Shown here: in pieces, positions 61,750 to 64,000 of the stretch
How positions within the stretch are numbered: the stretch's first letter is position 1
Layout of the letters: each line of letters begins with the position of its first letter
Source of the DNA: CAVVSQ01 sp963848825
Lineage (GTDB): Bacteria; Planctomycetota; Planctomycetia; Gemmatales; Gemmataceae
Assembly (NCBI GenBank): GCA_963848825.1
Contig: CAWKFA010000014.1
Location: forward strand, 1-64,000
Direction of reading: 5' to 3'
DNA: 64,000 nt
Translations under genes and position numbers: made by a program
The notes under the pieces: generated by a model
What the model saw: only the letters and a program-made list of their open reading frames with translations
Told to the model about the DNA's origin: nothing
Databases searched by the model: none

Positions 61750-62301
61750 ATGGTTACCATGAACCAGCCATTCTTGGCCCGGAATGCCGCAGCTTTAATG
61801 TCGCGTTCAGTTGTTTTAATTCCAAGGGAAATGTCTCTTCCTGGTGCGGCACATCTGCTCGCCCAGGCCAAGGTCAGCGGTGCCCCTGTGGTTGACGAAG
61901 ACGGCCGGTGCATTGGCGTGATCTCCACGACCGACTTCCTTCACATTGTGGAGAAGGACAAAGTGCCAACCCCATTAAAAACGGATTCGGTCACTTCCTG
62001 GCAAGTCTTGTCGGACGAGTCCGATGAGAATGGAACCGTCGCAGACTACATGAACCATGACCCAGTAACCGTCACTTCGGATATTCAGATCGGCGAAATC
62101 GCCCGCATGATGATCGACGCCCATATCCATCGAGTCATTGTGGTTGACGAAACGAATTGCCCCGTAGGCGTCGTTTCAAGTACCGACATCCTGGCGCGGT
62201 CGCTCAGACTTTCCCTCAATGGTAAAGGATCAGCGAAAAAGAGAAACTCTCTACGCTTGGTCATGTCTCATTTTCACAAACTAGAAAGGATCACACCATG
62301 A
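61750..62301 (+). CDS. Two-CBS-domain protein
   Basis: The product is 183 aa with two CBS domains (about 10-75 and 95-155): MSRSVVLIPREMSLPGAAHL, VVDEDGRCIGVISTTDF, YMNHDPVTVTSDIQIGEIAR and VVDETNCPVGVVSSTDIL. CBS pairs bind adenosine nucleotides and regulate partners. The ATG follows GGGAGG by six bases. It overlaps the next CBS gene by ATGA. It leads the CBS-CBS-cytochrome-membrane gene series. Confidence 0.88.
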   Translation: MVTMNQPFLARNAAALMSRSVVLIPREMSLPGAAHLLAQAKVSGAPVVDEDGRCIGVISTTDFLHIVEKDKVPTPLKTDSVTSWQVLSDESDENGTVADYMNHDPVTVTSDIQIGEIARMMIDAHIHRVIVVDETNCPVGVVSSTDILARSLRLSLNGKGSAKKRNSLRLVMSHFHKLERITP

Positions 62302-62801
62302 ACGTTTCCCTGAACCTCGAAACTCCCCGGTTGCTATTGAACGCGAATACCGCAGCCGATTTGATGTCACAAAACCCGGTCTGCATAAATCAAAGAGCCA
62401 ATCTGAAAGAAGCGCTGGCCCTGTTCACCAACAGGGGCTTCACCGTGGCTCCGGTCATCGACAACTCAGGTAGAGCGGTCGGCGTCATCAGCGGTTCGGA
62501 TATTTTGGTCCACGACCAGGAAAAAGTGGAGTATTTGTCGCCAGGCGTGGAAACCAGTCCCATGGTTACCGACGATGGCGAACCTATTCGCCGCGGCTTC
62601 CAGGTGGAGAATGTCGAGACCACCCGCGTGCGCGATGTTATGACCCCAGCGGTTTTTTCGGTACGGCCCGATACCCCGGCAGCTAAAGTCATCGAGGAAA
62701 TGCTCAGGCTCCATGTCCATCACCTTTTCGTGGTGGATAAGGGTGGAATATTGGTGGGTGTCATTAGCACCCTGGATGTCCTCCGGAACCTGGGATATTG
62801 A
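62298..62801 (+). CDS. Two-CBS-domain protein
   Basis: The product is 167 aa: two CBS domains (about 18-72 and 110-165) with DLMSQNPVCINQRANLKEAL, VIDNSGRAVGVISGSDIL, VMTPAVFSVRPDTPAAKVI and FVVDKGGILVGVISTLDVL. It is a paralogue of the upstream protein, joined by a 4-base overlap, so the two are made together and may pair. In other bacteria similar CBS proteins belong to hypoxia or dormancy regulons. An adenine-nucleotide sensing role is inferred. Confidence 0.88.
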   Translation: MNVSLNLETPRLLLNANTAADLMSQNPVCINQRANLKEALALFTNRGFTVAPVIDNSGRAVGVISGSDILVHDQEKVEYLSPGVETSPMVTDDGEPIRRGFQVENVETTRVRDVMTPAVFSVRPDTPAAKVIEEMLRLHVHHLFVVDKGGILVGVISTLDVLRNLGY

Positions 62802-62838
62802 TTTCTGATTTTTGGTTTGACTTAATTGGAGGATAGCC

Positions 62839-63285
62839 ATGAAGAAAAACATTGTGATATTACTTTGTTGCGCATTGTTTCTCGGCGGTTCCTGGAATGG
62901 TTCCGCACAGAATCCCGCCAATCTGAACAAGTTGATGATGGAAAAACTCAACAGCTCAAAAATGTTGCTCGAAGGCATCGCCATGGCGGATTTCAACAAG
63001 ATTACTCGCAGTGCCGATTCCTTGATTCAACTTTCCAAAACGGAGGAATGGTTCGTTTTAAAGACTCCTCGCTTTGACTTGCACAGCAACGAGTTTCGCC
63101 GAGCTGCGGAAACCATCGTGCAAAAAGCCAACGACAAGAACCTCGATGGCGTCACACTGGCATATTTTGAACTCACGATGGGATGCGTCCGTTGTCATCG
63201 TTATGTCCGTGAAATTCGTGAGGCCCGTGCACCATTGCCCCAGGAAGATGCTTTTGCGCTTGTTGCAGAAAAGGAGATGCCATGA
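62839..63285 (+). CDS. Exported cytochrome c (c'-like)
   Basis: The product is 148 aa. Residues 1-23 are a signal peptide (IVILLCCALFLGGSWNGSA). The mature part is helical, with the heme motif CVRCH at 116-120 near the C-terminus, the placement typical of cytochrome c' four-helix bundles. A GGAGG site is 6 bases before the ATG. The gene follows the CBS pair by 37 bp and overlaps the next gene (ATGA). It probably acts in the periplasm, perhaps in gas binding or electron transfer. Confidence 0.78.
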   Translation: MKKNIVILLCCALFLGGSWNGSAQNPANLNKLMMEKLNSSKMLLEGIAMADFNKITRSADSLIQLSKTEEWFVLKTPRFDLHSNEFRRAAETIVQKANDKNLDGVTLAYFELTMGCVRCHRYVREIREARAPLPQEDAFALVAEKEMP

Positions 63286-63638
63286 ACCAGCTCAATGCTC
63301 CCGTCACGAAAATAAGGCGCGAGGAATCTGACAAGCTCCGAAACGTCGTTTGCGAGGAACTTCCCTCAATGGCGCCAAGCTCCGCAAGCACGCCACCGAG
63401 CGGTGTCTTTGCCGAAGTGGATTGGGTTCAATTCCACTCTGAGGACAAACGAGCTGCGGCTGCGATTGTGGCGGTCATGTTGACAGTCTTTTCGTTGGGA
63501 CTGATTGGCTACATCGTGATTGCTTTGGTGTGCGCCAAGGATAAGATGCGGTTCATCCTAAGATGCGTGGTTTACGTTGGCGTTTTTGTGCATAAAACAG
63601 AGAACAAGGGAGACGAACGACGCCTACCAGCCCGTTGA
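63282..63638 (+). CDS. Single-pass membrane protein, unknown
   Basis: The product is 118 aa. A polar N-terminus (about 1-56) precedes one or two hydrophobic helices (AAAIVAVMLTVFSLGLIGYI and IALVCA), then a basic tail (KDKMRFILR, KTENKGDERR). No known motif. It overlaps the cytochrome gene by four bases, so it probably partners it as a membrane anchor or electron acceptor. Its last codons enter the palindrome at 63629. Confidence 0.55.
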   Translation: MNQLNAPVTKIRREESDKLRNVVCEELPSMAPSSASTPPSGVFAEVDWVQFHSEDKRAAAAIVAVMLTVFSLGLIGYIVIALVCAKDKMRFILRCVVYVGVFVHKTENKGDERRLPAR

Positions 63639-63691
63639 AAAAAGTGTCTGGACCAGGCTCCGGGGGGTCCAGACACCCTTTTTAACGGGCT
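63629..63691. terminator. Long inverted repeat, terminator-like
   Basis: AGCCCGTT, an A-run and GTGTCTGGACC pair with GGTCCAGACAC, a T-run and AACGGGCT around a short centre. The shape (T-rich right arm, palindromic core) resembles the 104-bp elements, but the sequence differs. It probably ends the CBS-cytochrome transcript and may also be a mobile element of the same kind. Confidence 0.65.
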
Positions 63692-63715
63692 GCTACGCCT
63701 TCTGACAAGTTTTTC

Positions 63716-64000
63716 ATGGACAACGCCGAACATGGTCGATTACGGCTGTTCATCGTCGATGATGACGAGCCGCTGCGCCAGACATTGGCCAGTCGGTTTA
63801 AGCGACAAGGAATGACCGTGTCCACTGCAGGAAGCGTGGCCGAGGCACTGGCCAAGGACCAGAACTTCGATGTGGCCCTGCTCGACTTACATCTCCCCGA
63901 TGGAAGTGGCGTTGAGCTTTTGAGTCAACTCAAATCCCGCCAACCCGAAATCGAAGCGCTCATGCTGACAGGCCACGGCAGCGTGGAAACCGCCATTCAA
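63716..64000 (+). CDS. Response regulator receiver domain, cut by window end
   Basis: The first 95 residues are visible. They form a receiver domain: LRLFIVDDDEPLRQTLASRF, phospho-Asp in VALLDLHLPDGSG and the Thr in EALMLTGHGSVETAI, which is typical of NtrC/AtoC-type regulators. The output domain is outside the window. If it has an AAA+ sigma-54-activating domain, it could serve the promoter-like site at 61682. The ATG comes 24 bp after the palindrome. Confidence 0.8.
   Translation, partial: MDNAEHGRLRLFIVDDDEPLRQTLASRFKRQGMTVSTAGSVAEALAKDQNFDVALLDLHLPDGSGVELLSQLKSRQPEIEALMLTGHGSVETAIQ

Noticed and set aside
1..64000. tRNA, rRNA or other standard RNA genes
   Set aside because: I looked through the intergenic gaps by eye and saw no cloverleaf or rRNA-like sequence; a covariance-model scan was not possible.

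Overview
ORGANISM. The window looks like a planctomycete, probably a Gemmatales-type lineage. The evidence is the 24-residue leucine-rich repeats, the serine/threonine kinases (one beside an ECF sigma factor), a HARE-HTH remnant, a truncated CpG-rich mobile-element landscape and moderately high G+C. This is inferred from gene content; no rRNA marker is present.

LAYOUT. 0-5 kb holds secreted LRR proteins, a GIY-YIG protein, a YwqE/CpsB-type PHP phosphatase and an IS4-like remnant. 6.0-10.3 kb is a three-layer nest of insertion sequences: an IS256-family element split by an IS110/IS1111-type element and, inside its right terminal repeat, by an IS5/IS4-like element with a likely -1 frameshift site. 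The IS110-type element has a long non-coding end with a structured, terminator-ended RNA candidate. 10.6-16 kb is an eroded region of broken genes (epimerase, GMC oxidoreductase, DNA methyltransferase, DUF3987) plus an esterase. 16.7-27 kb is signalling: a HEPN-motif protein, an ECF sigma/kinase pair, a hybrid histidine kinase and a kinase-receiver-HD-GYP fusion. 28-34.5 kb has two FHA proteins, a P-type ATPase and an ADP-forming acyl-CoA synthetase/GNAT fusion. 34.8-45.8 kb is a complete, collinear bidirectional [NiFe]-hydrogenase locus, hoxEFUYHW-hypABFCDE. 46-54.4 kb carries a SulP transporter, heme proteins, a BON protein and a cascade of globin-coupled kinase, double receiver, receiver-kinase and ANTAR regulator, dotted with three copies of a 104-bp palindromic element. 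54.4-61.4 kb is a leftward operon for a molybdopterin/Fe-S/Rieske/membrane oxidoreductase with a TDT transporter, cupin and methyltransferase. 61.7-64 kb has a CBS-CBS-cytochrome operon behind a possible sigma-54 promoter, and the start of a response regulator.

HOW THE GENES FIT. From about 28 kb on, the contents (NAD-linked hydrogenase, heme/globin sensors, CBS proteins, BON protein, P-type ATPase, acyl-CoA synthetase/acetyltransferase, a molybdenum oxidoreductase) look like a redox or oxygen-limitation island with its own phosphorelay. That link is inference from neighbourhood.

CAVEAT. At least a dozen otherwise conserved genes, including hoxE, hoxH and hypF, are interrupted by one- or two-base shifts with good homology resuming in another frame. 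Many are probably assembly errors, so pseudogene calls here mean 'frame broken in this sequence'.
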